Assembly (NCBI GenBank): GCA_964036155.1
Contig: OZ038422.1
Location: 85,955,201-86,019,200, forward strand
DNA length: 64,000 bases
Direction of reading: 5' to 3'
Origin: Diploscapter coronatus
Lineage: Eukaryota; Nematoda; Chromadorea; Rhabditida; Rhabditidae
Position numbers and translations under genes: made by a program. This document shows positions 1 through 11,969 of the stretch, one piece after another. The notes under the pieces were generated by a model. It was given only the letters and a program-made list of their open reading frames with translations. It was not told where the DNA came from and made no database searches. Position 1 is the stretch's first letter. Each line of letters begins with the position of its first letter.

Positions 1-347
1 ATATCTGAAAACCCAGATGAAATATTCTTTACGCATTCATAGAATATTATATTTTCAAATTGGACAGCTTGGAAACCGCGAAGTCACGAGACATGAGATA
101 TTGAGCAGGCTTGTTGGCGGATCGAAAAATTTGCGATTCGATCTGACAATATTTTCAAAATGCTCAATCCAATCCACCAAGCCTGATATTAAGAAATAGT
201 AGGGAGAGACTTCTTGCCTAGTATTCCATACCCCTCCTAACTGTATACTATTTCGCTTGTTTCGTGTCTCGGTATCTCACGGTTTTCAAATAACCCAAAT
301 TGTGTAAACACGATCGTTTTATTCTAAGATAATCTATCTAAATTCAG
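1..347. other. Non-coding left edge, intron or 5' flank of the elongase
   Basis: The first confident elongase exon begins at 348 after an AATTCAG acceptor, and I find no convincing exon upstream within the window. Most of this stretch is the inverted-repeat element at 68-291. A 60-codon open frame at 17-199 shows no family features. Confidence 0.5.
68..291. repeat. Miniature inverted-repeat element, family A
   Basis: The left end TTGGAAACCGCG pairs with the right end CACGGTTTTCAAA, and inner parts (CACGAGAC / GTGTCTCGG) continue the pairing. It shares the core words CTATTTCGC and GGAAACC with copies at 8118, 8936, 32178, 53903 and 58073. No coding capacity is seen, so it is probably a non-autonomous DNA transposon (MITE). 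Confidence 0.6.
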
Positions 348-1932
348 GCTTCAATAATTTATCTGATTGTCATCTTCGGGATCAGATACATCATGCGCAA
401 TCGAGAGCCATTTTCCCTGCTCATTCCACTTAGCATATGGAACTTCTTAATGGCCGGATTTTCGATTATTGCTGCGCTCAACATCCTCCCTGAACTCTTC
501 TTCAAGATCATTAACCATGGATATGTCAGTGAGTAAATCAATTGCCCAAATATCTTGTATCACAATTTCGGAATATTTGATATTCGTCAATTATTTCTAA
601 ATTTATTGAGAATAGACTTCACAACTCTTCAATTGAAGATATTCGGAGGGTAAAAGAATAGAAATTTGAAAATTAATTGGGAAAACGAATAACTTGTGAT
701 ATTGTAGCGATAGATTTCATTTTAAAAATATTATCATAATTTGTATTTCATAAAAATATGTCTTTAGATTCCTTCTGCTATAGATATGAGTCCTATAAAG
801 GAGAATCCGGTTATTGGATTTGGATATATGCGATGTCGAAGCTCTTTGAATTCATCGACACTATTTTCATAGTTCTACGAAAACGACCGCTCATTTTTTT
901 GCACTGGTAAAATCGTTATTAATGATTGACAATAGTAAAAATAATGAGTATAAGTACAAATTTCTTTAATACTTCTGAACTAGATTTCAGCATCAGATTT
1001 AATTCGTCAGATGTGAATCTGATAGCAAAATTGTTGACATTCATAAACCGATGATTCAAGCGCAAGAAAATTAATGAGGATAAATTAAAAAAAAAAAACC
1101 TAATGACAAAAATCATCGCTTGATGTTTCTTTAACGACGAACCGATTTCCTTGAACAGCTTCTTGCGATCAGCTATTCCCTAGGTATCATCATATTATGA
1201 CGGTAGTTCAAGGTCACTACATTTATCTCCATCAGCCAGCATTTGTTCCATATATTGTGTTCGTCAACGCAGCCATTCATTCCGTTATGTACACGTATGT
1301 GTGAATAGCCTTCCGAGTTGAGAATGCAATTCTTTTTTCAGCTACTATCTCTTTCGATCGTTGAAAATTCGACTTTCTGTAAAAGTGTCGATTATTTTAA
1401 CATCTATCCAGATCATCCAATTTGTGGCAGCGTTCTACGGCTTCATTAATGTTTGCTACGTTCTTTATTGGCAAAAGGTGAAATAGTCATTTAATTTTAA
1501 AAATGTTCGTAAAGTTAGTAACATAAAAACCTAAAAAAGGTGACGCCTTTAAAAATCAAGGTAAAAAATCAATTTGACATAATGTCAACTCTTTAATAAC
1601 AGGAATTATGAGAAAAAACTTCGATTCCAAAAAAATTATCTTCAATTCTGATTATGATTTTGATTTTCAATTTTTTTTATTTAGTCTAAATAGTTATGAA
1701 ATCGTTTAGATAAAATGTGAAATCGACACGACTGTTCTGAATATTTCAGTGCTCATAGATCTAACCTTCCTTCTTTTGGTAAACTTGCGATTTTTTCATA
1801 CTTTATTTGAATCTTCAGTATATCAACTATTTCGTACAAACACATATCCTTCGAGGTGGCAAGGAGGAATTCGAATTCCTCCCCAAATGCTTATCCAAGT
1901 TCATTGCGAAAGAAGAAATAAAAATCGAATAG
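348..1932 (+). CDS. ELO-family very-long-chain fatty acid elongase (5' partial)
   Basis: This is the condensing enzyme of microsomal fatty acid elongation, which joins malonyl-CoA to a fatty acyl-CoA in the ER membrane. Visible exons are 348-528, 768-906, 1184-1294, 1342-1477, 1710-1778 and 1819-1932. All junction phases agree, giving 249 residues, so roughly the first 20-50 residues lie upstream. Family motifs seen in order are SKLFEFIDTIFIVLRKRP, the catalytic HWYHH histidine box split across the 906/1184 junction, then MTVVQGHYIYLHQP and the tyrosine-rich MYTYYLFRSLK. The last intron is only 40 nt (1779-1818). Without it the 3' end looks frame-shifted; with it the C-terminus reads normally to an acidic/lysine-rich tail. 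A poly(A) signal AATAAA lies at 1984. The subfamily (substrate length) cannot be assigned from this sequence alone. Confidence 0.9.
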
Positions 1933-2836
1933 AATGGGACGAATTTGTCATTGTGCGGGGTTAAATATGGCATTGAAATGTTGAATAAAATATCGTTTTG
2001 CAAAGGTTTTTTAAAATATTAAATTTAATTAATTATAGAGATCGAAATTAAAATTCTTAGCATCCAAGTATTGGTTAAAATAGTCGTTCTGAATTGACAA
2101 CAGAAAAGTGTTAGATATTTCTCGATAAAATTATTCCAATTCTCGTCATATTTCAAATTTTGATCATTCTTCTTTTAGCTATTGTTGTAAAATGGCAGCA
2201 TGATAATGTAATGACTACCTTTCAATAAATGACCAGACAGATACCACAAATTTTATTTAGTTTGATGTTTGATGAATGCTCCTCTGCGAATATGCAAGGA
2301 AACAGACTTCGTCTGAAAACTGTTTTCCAAATCGAGAAGGGCAAAGTCTGCAATCCTATCCCTAATCGAAGGCATTCCAACATTTCGGCATATCAAGGAA
2401 AAGATAAGGTAAGCGAGGTTAGGTAGAGCATCTTGCTCTTCGCATTTTAGTATTATTTCTTTTTGAAACGTCTTTTCTAAGTTTCCCATTTAAACTCGGT
2501 GCTTTAAAACATTGTTTTTTGAGCTTTAGTTGCATTCTCTATATGAAACGAGAGAAATTTAGACACGTCTAAATAGACCATCAAAATAATGCAAATGATA
2601 GTCGTTGATGTGAGAGAATCGCAGACGCCATAATCTGCAGGTTTCAACCAGTTGAATAGTCATTATCGTTATAAACTCCGAGCAGACATCCAACTAGTTT
2701 AGACTATGAATCTTATTATGCAAATTTTATTGACGAATATTTGCACCTTTATATTCGATTCGAATATTTTAAAGGGTTTACTTGAAAGATTGACTGATAC
2801 ATTCGAATTCTGAGTTTTATTCACTCACAATTTTAT
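1933..2836. other. Intergenic spacer, elongase to desaturase
   Basis: It holds the elongase 3' end with AATAAA at 1984-1989 and the presumed desaturase promoter. A 65-codon plus-strand frame (2229-2426) overlaps a 78-codon minus-strand frame. Neither has recognisable motifs nor plausible splice partners, so I do not call a gene here. Confidence 0.5.
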
Positions 2837-5584
2837 ATGCCTGAAATGACTGTTCGAACGAAATTGTCTACCGGAATGTCCATCAAGAAAATAGGCGGAG
2901 ATCAATTCTTAGCGCTGGAAGAAGATGAGGTGGCTAAACTAGACGAAGAAGCTAAACAGGTCGAAAATTCAGACTTTTCTTGAGAACTTCAATTTTAAAT
3001 AATACACCAAATTTTAGATACCGTTCAAAACGGTCATTGTTTGGAAGAATGTGCTAATGTTTATCGGCTGGCATATCGGAGGTCTTTTCGGACTATATTT
3101 ATTAATCGCAGGATATCCAAAATGGCAGACGTGTGTTTGGTGTAAGTAAACATTTTTAGACGAGTTGCATTCTTTGCGTTATTGCAAAATTGAGAATTCC
3201 CCAACAATGGCAAATTTGTATGAGATAAACGGCTTAATGTTAGCACTTTTTAACGTCATAGAAAATCCCTATTTGGAAGGTTTCATCAAGATTGGCGATT
3301 TCCTACCCGTACACTTCCTTGTGAGAATGTCTGTGCTCAGTTAATTTCAATTATTCTCTACAATTCCACGGACTCTATCAAAGCTGAACGCGGCCGTGCT
3401 GGCAGATGCAGTTTTGCCATAACCAATGAGAATGTTGCAAATTTTTGATGATAAACATTCGCTGAAAAGATCAATTCGTCAAACTTGAATGCAAGATAAT
3501 TTCTATAAAGTTTAAACATTTCAGTATTTATCCTGATGTACTACAGTAATTTCGGAGTTGCCGCAGGAGCACACAGACTTTGGTGCCATCGGTCTTACAA
3601 AGCAACTCTGCCGCTGCGTATTTTCCTTATGATCGGTAATTGCATCGCTGTTCAAGTAATACTTTGATAGATTGAGGACAGAAATCTAACTGTTTAATTT
3701 TTAGAACGATATCATCGAGTGGGTGCGTGATCATCGATGTCATCACAAGTGGACTGGTAAGGCTCACTGATGCGAGGGAAAAGATTTATTTACTGAAAGT
3801 GAACATTAAAATGAAGGGACAAACTCTCATGCAAATGATGTTTGAAGAACGTTCTATTGTTCAATTTTGAAAATGGAATAAGAGCATGTGTGGAGATCAT
3901 AAATCCTGAAGGAAAATGGAATTGGAATGAATGTATTTCTTCTGAAACTATAAACTCTCAGATACGAATGCCGACCCCCACAGCACGAAACGAGGTTTCT
4001 TCTTCGCTCACATAGGATGGCTCCTGGTAAAGAAGCATCCTCAGATTAAAATCCAAGGCGCCAAGTTGGATCTGTCCGATTTGTACGAAGATCCTGTCTG
4101 CGTGTGGCAACGACAGTATGAATCATCGTTTATCAACTATTCAGTTCATCAAATTTAGTAATTACATTCCCTCAGTTATTCTTTTCGCATTTGTGCTACC
4201 AACGTTCGTCCCTGTCTATTTCTGGAACGAATCGGTCTTCGTCGCATTCCCGGTTTGTGCGCTTTACCGGCTCCTTTTTACTCTACATGCAACATGGTGT
4301 GTCAATAGCGTTTCTCATTGGTAAGAGTTATTATGCAGTCAATCAATATTGAGCTTATTGAAATTTGTCGAAATATTGACACAAAACTGCAATGCAACAT
4401 TTGAATAAGTTCATTTACTCGAGCATATCATTAGCAACGCCACTCGATCTCAATCATTCTCTACACAAAATTATAAGGCCGATAAGGTGTTTGTGGCACT
4501 CTGTCGAGTAAAATTTTCGTCTGATCGATCATCCCTACCGACTAGGTCTTTATCCAGACTGGAAACAGTAAATCAGACCTTCCAGTCTAGAAGCAGACCA
4601 TTGATGAGGAGTGGAACAGACTGAATAAAGACTTGATCAGAGTTTTGTTTTATTGCAAACACCACATCGGGCGATCGATCGGTTTGAAAATTCTTCTCTT
4701 CAGAGTGTCGCAAACCTGGCCGGCCTTATAATTTTATGCAGAAATTATCAATATCACTCTCGGCTCAAACGGTCTATAACTAATAAGTTGTCCAAAAATC
4801 CACCCTTTTTCTGCATAAACAATAGAAACTTCAACGGTGTGGTAAACTCTGTCAAACAAATCCTGAAGGGTAAAACTACAAACCAAAATCAGAGAAATCA
4901 CCGAGTTTATCAAAATCTTTAGAAACTTTACCTTACACTTCTCGATACCATTGTAAGGTGAAGGAGAATGTATTTTTCTTATCATTCACGGAGCTCAACA
5001 CTAGGCAGCCCTAACTAAACAATAAATCATCAGGGCATTACGTTACGTCGCAATGGAGAAAATATAATTACACAAATAAATCCAAAAAATATCATAGAGT
5101 TATAAGTTTAGGTTTGGCTACAAACCCTATGATTCGACGGTTAGTGCTGTGCAAGCTGACATATTCAATGTCATTGCGCAGGGAGAGGGGTAAGTTTTAA
5201 AGAATAACTTTCGATGCATGATATCATAAAATGCAAATAAGTTCTATTTTCAGTCACCACAACTATCATCACGTTTTCCCACAAGATTACAGAGCTTCTG
5301 AATCTCCTTGGGCTGCAAATTCTACCGGAAAACTCATCGATCTCTTCGCGAAGATGGGGCTTGTTTATGACCGAAAGTATGTTTCATTTTGAAATTCCTA
5401 TAAACTTACCTAAATATTCAGAATTGTGTCCGATGATGTAATTAGAAAGCAAGCGATGGGACACGGAGACGTGAAATATGAATCGAAGGATGCTATGCCA
5501 AAATGGCAATACATCTTTACTCTATTTCTTTCTTTCGCTATTTTTATGGGCGGCTTTCCTCTTTTTTATCTAGTTTATCTCTAG
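2837..5584 (+). CDS. Delta-9 (stearoyl-CoA type) fatty acid desaturase
   Basis: An ER membrane di-iron enzyme that puts the first double bond into saturated acyl-CoA, using cytochrome b5. Exons are 2837-2959, 3018-3141, 3525-3655, 3705-3756, 3962-4115, 4159-4320, 5112-5189, 5254-5376 and 5422-5584. They sum to 1110 nt, giving 369 residues with every phase consistent, close to the usual family length. The three histidine boxes are present: HRLWCH at residues 99-104, HRCHH at 136-140 and HNYHH at 277-281. Other family words include DPHSTKRGFFFAHIGWL and WCVNSVSHWFGYKPYD. The start is the first ATG before the conserved region and gives an acidic N-terminus (EEDEVAKLDEEAKQ). Intron 5 is 43 nt and intron 6 is unusually long (791 nt). 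It resembles the nematode FAT-5/6/7 group, but I cannot say which member. AATAAA lies at 5654. Confidence 0.95.
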
Positions 5585-5621
5585 TGCCCGTTTTTCCCTC
5601 CTTTCTTTGGGTTAAGAATTG

Positions 5622-5638
5622 TATCGCGATTGAGCGGT
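5622..5638 (+). promoter_or_regulatory. Conserved 3' UTR block (copy 1)
   Basis: The 17-mer TATCGCGATTGAGCGGT sits 38 nt after the desaturase stop and 15 nt before AATAAA. The same 17 bases occur at 10557-10573, also shortly before an AATAAA. Similarity extends upstream (TTCTTTGGGTTAAGA here, TTCTTTGTGTTAAAAGA there). It may be a shared 3' UTR control element or the remnant of a duplicated gene end. Confidence 0.45.
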
Positions 5639-6364
5639 CTCTGTTTGTGCTAAAATAAATTTTTGATCAGGAACTGTGTTCTCGTTAATTCCGCCTTACA
5701 GCTCACTAACCCACAGAAGGCTATCCTCTGCCGGAGTAACCTTTCTGTTCAGGTACAAAATCACGCTGAGCATGCTCGTTTGTCAGATTTTTGCAACAAT
5801 AAATATGTTCTAATTATGGTTTATAGAAAATGTGTATGTGTTTTGCCATTTTATACGGGTTTTGAGATAAGTGAGAAGTGGATGTGTTTTGTAGAGGTTA
5901 TTGAGTTCTGTCTAGGCGTGATTCGTCTTTGGATGCGAGAGATCCGCTGGTTCGCTCCTGACTATTCAGTCACCAGTAGGACTGTTTGCGATGCAGTATA
6001 ATAGTGCACTACAATTAGCAACGCCTTTAACACTGCATCTCCATTGTGTAGCATAAGAATATCATGAACATGCCTCTTGATTTCGATAAATCTGCACGAA
6101 ATGATAAAGTGGACACTTTGCCGAAAACCGTGCATCGCCCGCAGTAATGTTGAATGACACTATCTCTTCTCTCCCTACTTATTTCCTCTCTAATTTCAGC
6201 TGTCTCTCACTTGTAGATTCGCGGCTCGATTTTCGAAAAAAGAAATTCGCTTTATCATTTCGTGTATAAATGAATCTTACATATCTGACGAATAACCCAA
6301 AATTCATGCAGACGTCTAGGAAATTTACATAATCTTGCACTGTTATCCTCCTGTCAGATTATAT

Positions 6365-6367
<3 letters not shown>

Positions 6368-6433
<66 letters not shown>
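6368..6433. repeat. (AG)33 microsatellite
   Basis: An uninterrupted AG dinucleotide run of 66 nt. The open frames read through it on either strand are low-complexity artefacts. Confidence 0.97.
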
Positions 6434-6439
<6 letters not shown>

Positions 6440-6594
6440 GGATGAGTTTTAGAGTTCACACACTTCACAACAACTAGTTTATTCAATGAAATACCTGGAC
6501 CTAAATCAGCTATAAATGCAAAAGGCATTCAACAGAATTCATTCTGTTAAATCTTTCAACTTCAAAATAATTTCAAATTTCAGTAAAATAGGTA

Positions 6595-9500
6595 ATGTTG
6601 ATTATCATATGGATTGCAATTCTGATATATTCATTCCATCAAATGTATTGGCGAAGACGTAAATTGCCTCCAGGTAATTCACGCAATTCATAGGATATCA
6701 GACCTAGGTAGCGCTTCAGCCAAAACCCTCTTGCGTATCCGCTTCCAGTCAATTTTTTTTATCAAAAGCCTTTTCGGACTCCCGTGTACCTATCAGTTTA
6801 CCATAGTATTTTCATAGTAAAATTACCATTTTCGTACCCCCTCCCTATATTTCTTCAGCTTGGCTGAAATTCTGCCTAGGTCTGTAGAATGTTTTACTTC
6901 ATCCGAACTCGACCGAGTCGTCAACTGAGCTTAGTTGAGAGAAATGAACCGAGAGCGAGTGAGATTGGCTGAGTTCGGTCCAATTCGGTAAATCTCTAAG
7001 GTTTGATATATCAAGAGATTGGACGAAGAAATTCCCTCCGTCATTCTCGGAGCGAAAATTTCTCGACAGAGGCTTCAATCGATCTCGTCCGTGAAAACCA
7101 CTTTTTCCGACCCCTGTATTCTCTACCTCCTTTTTTGAGAAATAATGTAAATTAAAGATAAAAAAAAAGAAGTGGAGAATACAGGAGGTCCCTTTTTCGA
7201 TTAATATCGATGGATTTCGACTGATCTCGGCCTAATTAAATATACTGAGCTTTGAGTATGAAAGAATTCTACTCCGAGTGTTTATCTAAACTTTGACTTC
7301 GACGTCAGCTTTAAACTTTTTGAAACAGAACGTTGTTCACCGTTTTTACACTAACTTCTCATTTCATATGCAAATCATTAAAAAAATTTTCGGTCCACTC
7401 CCATTGCCCATCTTTGGAAATTGTCTTCAAGTCCTAGTTTCGGCAAAAGAACCAGGATATGAGATGTTGCTGAAATTAAGGTTGGTATGTTCAATCAATT
7501 CAGATTATCCATATAATTCAGACAAAAATACGGTGGAATCTTTACATTCAAGTTCGCTTTAACAGATGTAATAGTGGTTGCGGATTGGGAAATCATGAAG
7601 GAAATGTTCATCAAGGACGCTGATACCTACGTTGATCGACCGATTTATCCAATCACCTTAAAATTTCGAGATATGAGATTTGCAAAAATGGGATTTAATT
7701 CCATCATAATAATACGATTATAAGGGGCAGCTATGGCATACTTGAAGCGAATGGCGAACTCTGGAAAAGTCACAAGCGCTTTACTTTGCAGTTTTTAAAG
7801 AGCTACGGAATGGGAAATGATGTTCTTCAACAGAGAGTAGGTATCAATAGAAATTTGAGTCGTGCACAAAAATTTTAACCACGTGGTTTAGTTAACTATT
7901 CGAAAAGTTATCCAGTTTTAGATTAACTATCCAATGTTTCCCTTATTCATCTCCGATCTTCGATAGCTTATCCAAGGATTAGATAGTCATGAGATAATAT
8001 ATCCAATTGATTAATCTAGCCACTTGGTTGAAGTCTTTTGTCTCGGTTAAAGGGAGTAAAGCGTTTGAAAACATCCAACACGAGTTTTCATTCCTAAAAA
8101 CTGATAAAATAAAAGACCATTTGTAAATCTCGTGACATGCGATATAGTATAAAATAGATGGAAGATAGGGTAGAATAGAGTATCCTTTTCCACACTATTT
8201 CGTATACCACGCGGTCACGAGGTTTACAAACTACCAAATAAAATTCATTAAGGTATTAATTGATGTGCGGTACTTAATTGATAGTCTGAAACGCGAAAAC
8301 TTGGACAAATCAATTAATTTATGCTCGTATATTGAGATCGGAATTGCTTCAGTCATCAATAGCTTTCTATTTGGATATCGATATGATAATGTGTGGGCAC
8401 AATTCTATATGCTAAAAAGAAAGTGTTGTAGTCGAACATTCACGAATTTCATCAATTGAACGACGTACTTACTGAAATGGCGAAATTTATTGGCGAACCT
8501 ACAGGAGCAATGATGCTATTCAGTCCATGGTTTCGCTATTTCCCATACTTTAATGGCAAATATGAAGGTAAGGGATAAATAATGCACATCAGGACCAGGA
8601 CGAAATTCCGGTTCCGGTTTTTCAGCATCAATTTCGCCTCGGCACTGATGTCTATAGTATATACAAAATTTATTTCGTGAAGTTCCATTTTATGAATTTA
8701 GCATTTGTAAACAATGGTAGCAAAATTATGAGAATATTTGAGAAACAAATTTTGGAGCATCAAAAACATATCGATTATGAATCGAATGAAAGCACTGATT
8801 TTGCGGAAGCATACTTCAAAGAGATGAAGAAATTGGAAAATGAGCCTGATTTCAGTGGATTTGGGTTAGCGAATATTGATTATTTGTGCTCAGAGCATTA
8901 AATTTGAAAATAAAATCGAATTTGAATTTATTTAGTCATTTGGAAACCTCGTAACATCATGGCAGCGTGTCGTATGAAATTGTTTGAGAAAAGACCCTTA
9001 CCCTATCCAACCTTTCACTTATCCTATACTATCTAACCATGTCATGGTGTAACGATGAAACGAGGTTTCCAAATGAGCATTTTTCCAACGCTTGATAAAA
9101 TTCCAAACATCCTTGACCTTTGCCATTGATATACAATGTATAATTGAAGAATATTGAAGAATCTTAGAATGCAGCAACTGAAAAACATTTGTTTTGACCT
9201 CTGGAGTGCGGGAATGGACACATCGACGCATGTTATTTCGTGGGGAATACTCTACATTTTGCATCATCCTGAAGTCGCTCGTCGAGTTCGAGAAGAATTG
9301 GACTCGAAAATATGTGGAGATCGAATTGTCACTTTGGACGACAAGCACAAGCTGCCTTATACCAATGCCGTTATCAATGTACGCAAGTATATCAGATATT
9401 ACTGTGTGAGGCCTGAATGATAAAAAGCTATTTTTGTATACAAAAATAATGGAATTGCAAACCCTAACCATTCTGACATCCTAATAATTCACTTCTTCGT

Positions 9501-10239
9501 AGGAAACACTGCGCCTTGGAAATGTAGTCTTTCAACCCCTCCTACATTCAACGACAAGAGATGTCGTAGTCAGAGGATATCACATTCCAAAAGATACGAT
9601 AGTTGCTCCACAAGTCACTACGATCTTGTATGATGAAAAGGCAAATGATTTTTTGAACTCTAGTTGGGCATTTATGTCATAAGTCAGGCTAGTTAACATT
9701 TATCTCGCATGATCTTACAGTCTGTTGGTAGTATGCTCTCCGGATTGGAGTGTGACGGAAGCTAAATTCTTCCTAGGGTCGAGATTTTTGCAAATAACAG
9801 CCACTCCACACCTGCATGCCCTAAGCACTGTTGCTCCTATATTTTGTTTAAATCCCTAACATTCAGGTATTTCCTGATCCGTATCAATTTAAACCAGAGC
9901 GATTTATCGATTCGGAAGGCAATTTGAAGAAAATCGAAGAGGTTTTATGAAAGAAGTTTTCTTTGACGTTCTTCGCTTTTTAGCTTGTGCCATTCGGAGC
10001 TGGAAAGCGGTCTTGTCTGGGTGAGGGTCTTGCCAAAATTGAATTGTTCCTGTTTCTAGCGAATATCTACAATCAATTTGAAGTAGTTTTCAAGTATTGC
10101 GCCGCTATCTGAGTATGAATGATTTCAGATTCTGCCAGTCGACCCAAATAATTTGCCGTCACTGAGGAAAACCTGGAGGATGATAATAAAACCTCAAGAT
10201 TTTGAAATTTTCTTAAAACCGAGATTTGAAAAATTATAA
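6595..10239 (+). CDS. Cytochrome P450, microsomal; two splice sites damaged
   Basis: A heme-thiolate monooxygenase of the nematode CYP2-like type. Exons read by similarity: 6595-6673, 7393-7480, 7522-7670, 7725-7836, 8253-8390, 8432-8567, 8702-8864, 9168-9378, 9503-9640, 9867-9941, 9984-10082 and 10129-10239 (about 499 residues, normal length). Exon 1 gives a short hydrophobic anchor and the LPP hinge. Later parts include [19 protein letters not shown], the I-helix [12 protein letters not shown], the PYQFKPERF region and the heme loop [10 protein letters not shown] with the ligand Cys near residue 440. Two junctions are abnormal. The acceptor before 7393 reads TTTTCGG instead of TTTTCAGG. No GT exists near the expected donor after 7670, where the phase is also off by one. 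The donor after 9640 is GC. Everything else is intact, so this is either a young pseudogene or a gene with local sequence errors. Confidence 0.85.
6699..6884. repeat. Inverted-repeat element, family C (copy 1)
   Basis: It lies in P450 intron 1. The left end CAGACCTAGGTAGCGCTTCA pairs with the right end TGAAATTCTGCCTAGGTCTG. A longer relative with the same ends and inner words (CTTGCGTA, CGTACC, CCCTATAT) lies at 63503-63809. Probably a MITE. Confidence 0.7.
7109..7190. repeat. Inverted-repeat element, family B, short copy
   Basis: The ends GACCCCTGTATTCTC and GAGAATACAGGAGGTC are inverted copies within P450 intron 1. The word TGTATTC followed by a C-rich tract and a run of A/T matches the family B elements at 22054 and 52423. 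Confidence 0.55.
8118..8232. repeat. Miniature inverted-repeat element, family A
   Basis: It lies in P450 intron 4. The left end ATTTGTAAATCTCGTGACATG is the inverse of the right end, which contains GTCACGAGGTTTACAAA. The core ACACTATTTCG is typical of the family. Confidence 0.65.
8936..9076. repeat. Miniature inverted-repeat element, family A (best-preserved ends)
   Basis: It lies in P450 intron 7. The first 17 bases, TCATTTGGAAACCTCGT, are exactly the reverse complement of the last 17. The length is 141 bp with no coding capacity. This copy gives the clearest family ends. Confidence 0.8.
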
Positions 10240-11969
10240 CTTTCAGACGATAAAAACGTAATATTTCAAATTAGCACTATCTAATTCGCAATCAGGGTTT
10301 AAAGTGTTTGATACTGACACTGAATTTTGACCCTAATGTCAGTGTTAGTGTCACGAGGTCAAAATTCTGCAGTTCAGTGAATTTTGTTTTGATTTTTAAG
10401 AGAACTTGTTCTTTCATCTCTCAAAACTTCGTTTCAAAACGAAAATATTTCTTGTGCCAAAATGGTAACACATTTCTCTTATTTCTTCTTTTCTAACAGT
10501 ATTTTCTTCGGGCTACTTTCTCTTCGCCCGGTCAGCTTTTCTTTGTGTTAAAAGATTATCGCGATTGAGCGGTGCTTTATCCGTCTTGAATAAAGCCATT
10601 GTTAGTAGTTCAGTTGTCTGTTCTTTGTCGACTAATCACTAACCAACCAACAACTAACCCCAGCGATGTTACTCTCTGAGAGTCCTTTCTGCTCATTTCT
10701 CATGTTGCAGCATTCCGTTTCGAATTTGGACAAAATTATCATTATCTATTAAAAAAAAGATTTTCGAAATTTCGAAATAACACATTCTGCTGCTTTTCAT
10801 CGTCAAAAAATTCATTAAACTTCATTCAAGAAGATACGATACACTAGATAACATAAGTTTGAAGCTCATAATTATTAAATTATGCTCGGCTCATTAGTGT
10901 GCGCGATTAACTTATTTGACTGAAATCTACTAAAATTAATTAGGTCATCTAGTCAAATCATCACGCTAAATTTAGAATAGAACTGTTCATTATGAGCAAA
11001 TGGGCCTGTCATATCATGGTAATCATGCAGTTTCAGTTGCTTGTCTCCGCATGAAAAATATATCTTCAACAAACTTCAATTGATCATTCCGAAATGTTCA
11101 TGCGAATTCTGCTTAACGAAACTGACTTCAACAGACTTGATGATTCTCGATATTGATGCACTAAAACAACCTTTGCATTCATTTCATACTCTGAACTTTC
11201 ACATATTTATCTGAAAATGAATGATACATTTTGTTCAACTGATACGGAATATTATTCACTTTCAAATGATGTAATTGCTCTGATCAATCTCCAGCAAACT
11301 GCCCCTTCCATTTTATGCATCGAATCGAAGAAAGGTCTTATGAAAATGTCTCCTGCATTTTTTCTGAATTGTCATCTCTGCTAAAATTGCGGTATCTAAT
11401 ACAGAAAGGCTATGCTTTGCGCATAATGTTGATAAAACTGCTCGACCAGTCATTTTGAAATAACGGCGTTTATCTGTCAAGAAATCTGATTGTCCATCAA
11501 CGACGAAAGCATTTGAAATATTTTGAAAAAAGCGAGAAACTTTCCAGATTTAAAAATATTATTTGCGTGAGTAGAACGAGACGATGAATGAGTATGGAAA
11601 ATTCAAAGACGAAAACGGTGAATAAGAGAAAAACACTCGAGAAATTTTCTCATCCCTGATTCATTGCCTTTTCCCCAAGAACTTTTTCTTACAGAAATCG
11701 TCCAGCTGCATTGCTTTTTGCCATTTGAATGTTCTCTTCCTCTTTCTTGTGACCTCTTTCCTTCGTGCAATTTTCCATTTTACAGCCATTTACTCGAAAC
11801 ATTTCTCACAGAACAGCGATTTCTCCTGTTCTTTTTCAAAATCGGTTTTTCAAACTAAAAAATTGAATTTCAGATACCATACCTCAACTTATTGTCTGCT
11901 TAAATCAGACATTTTCGACGTTTAAATCGTTGTAATTCGAGACTAGGCAAATTTAATGAAGGAAATTCT
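10240..11969. other. Intergenic spacer after the P450
   Basis: It contains the second copy of the 17-nt block (10557-10573) followed by AATAAA at 10589. No exon-like reading with family similarity was found. Open frames at 10308, 11664 and 11725 are T-rich and uncalled. Confidence 0.45.
10557..10573 (+). promoter_or_regulatory. Conserved 3' UTR block (copy 2)
   Basis: Identical 17-mer to 5622-5638, 318 nt past the P450 stop and 15 nt before AATAAA (10589). It could be the P450 3' UTR or the surviving 3' end of a lost desaturase duplicate, because the similarity to the desaturase tail runs about 45 nt, back to a GCCCG. Confidence 0.4.

Larger units (their letters stand above)
5585..6594. other. 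Desaturase 3' UTR and intergenic spacer
   Basis: It holds the desaturase 3' UTR with the conserved block at 5622-5638, AATAAA at 5654-5659 and the AG microsatellite at 6368. A 112-codon open frame at 5663-6001 has no family motif and I leave it uncalled. A TTTCAG acceptor just before 6585 leads into the P450 start region and may be a trans-splice site. Confidence 0.45.

Noticed and set aside
1779..1818. Apparent frameshift in the elongase C-terminus
   Set aside because: A 40-nt canonical intron resolves it in phase.
5663..6001. 112-codon ORF after the desaturase
   Set aside because: Starts in the 3' UTR, no motif; likely chance.
6343..6528. Minus-strand ORF of Ser-Leu repeats
   Set aside because: It is a translation of the AG microsatellite.
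8391..8431. Apparent frameshift in the P450
   Set aside because: A 41-nt GT...TTGTAG intron joins the two frames exactly and restores family similarity (RYDN to [10 protein letters not shown]).
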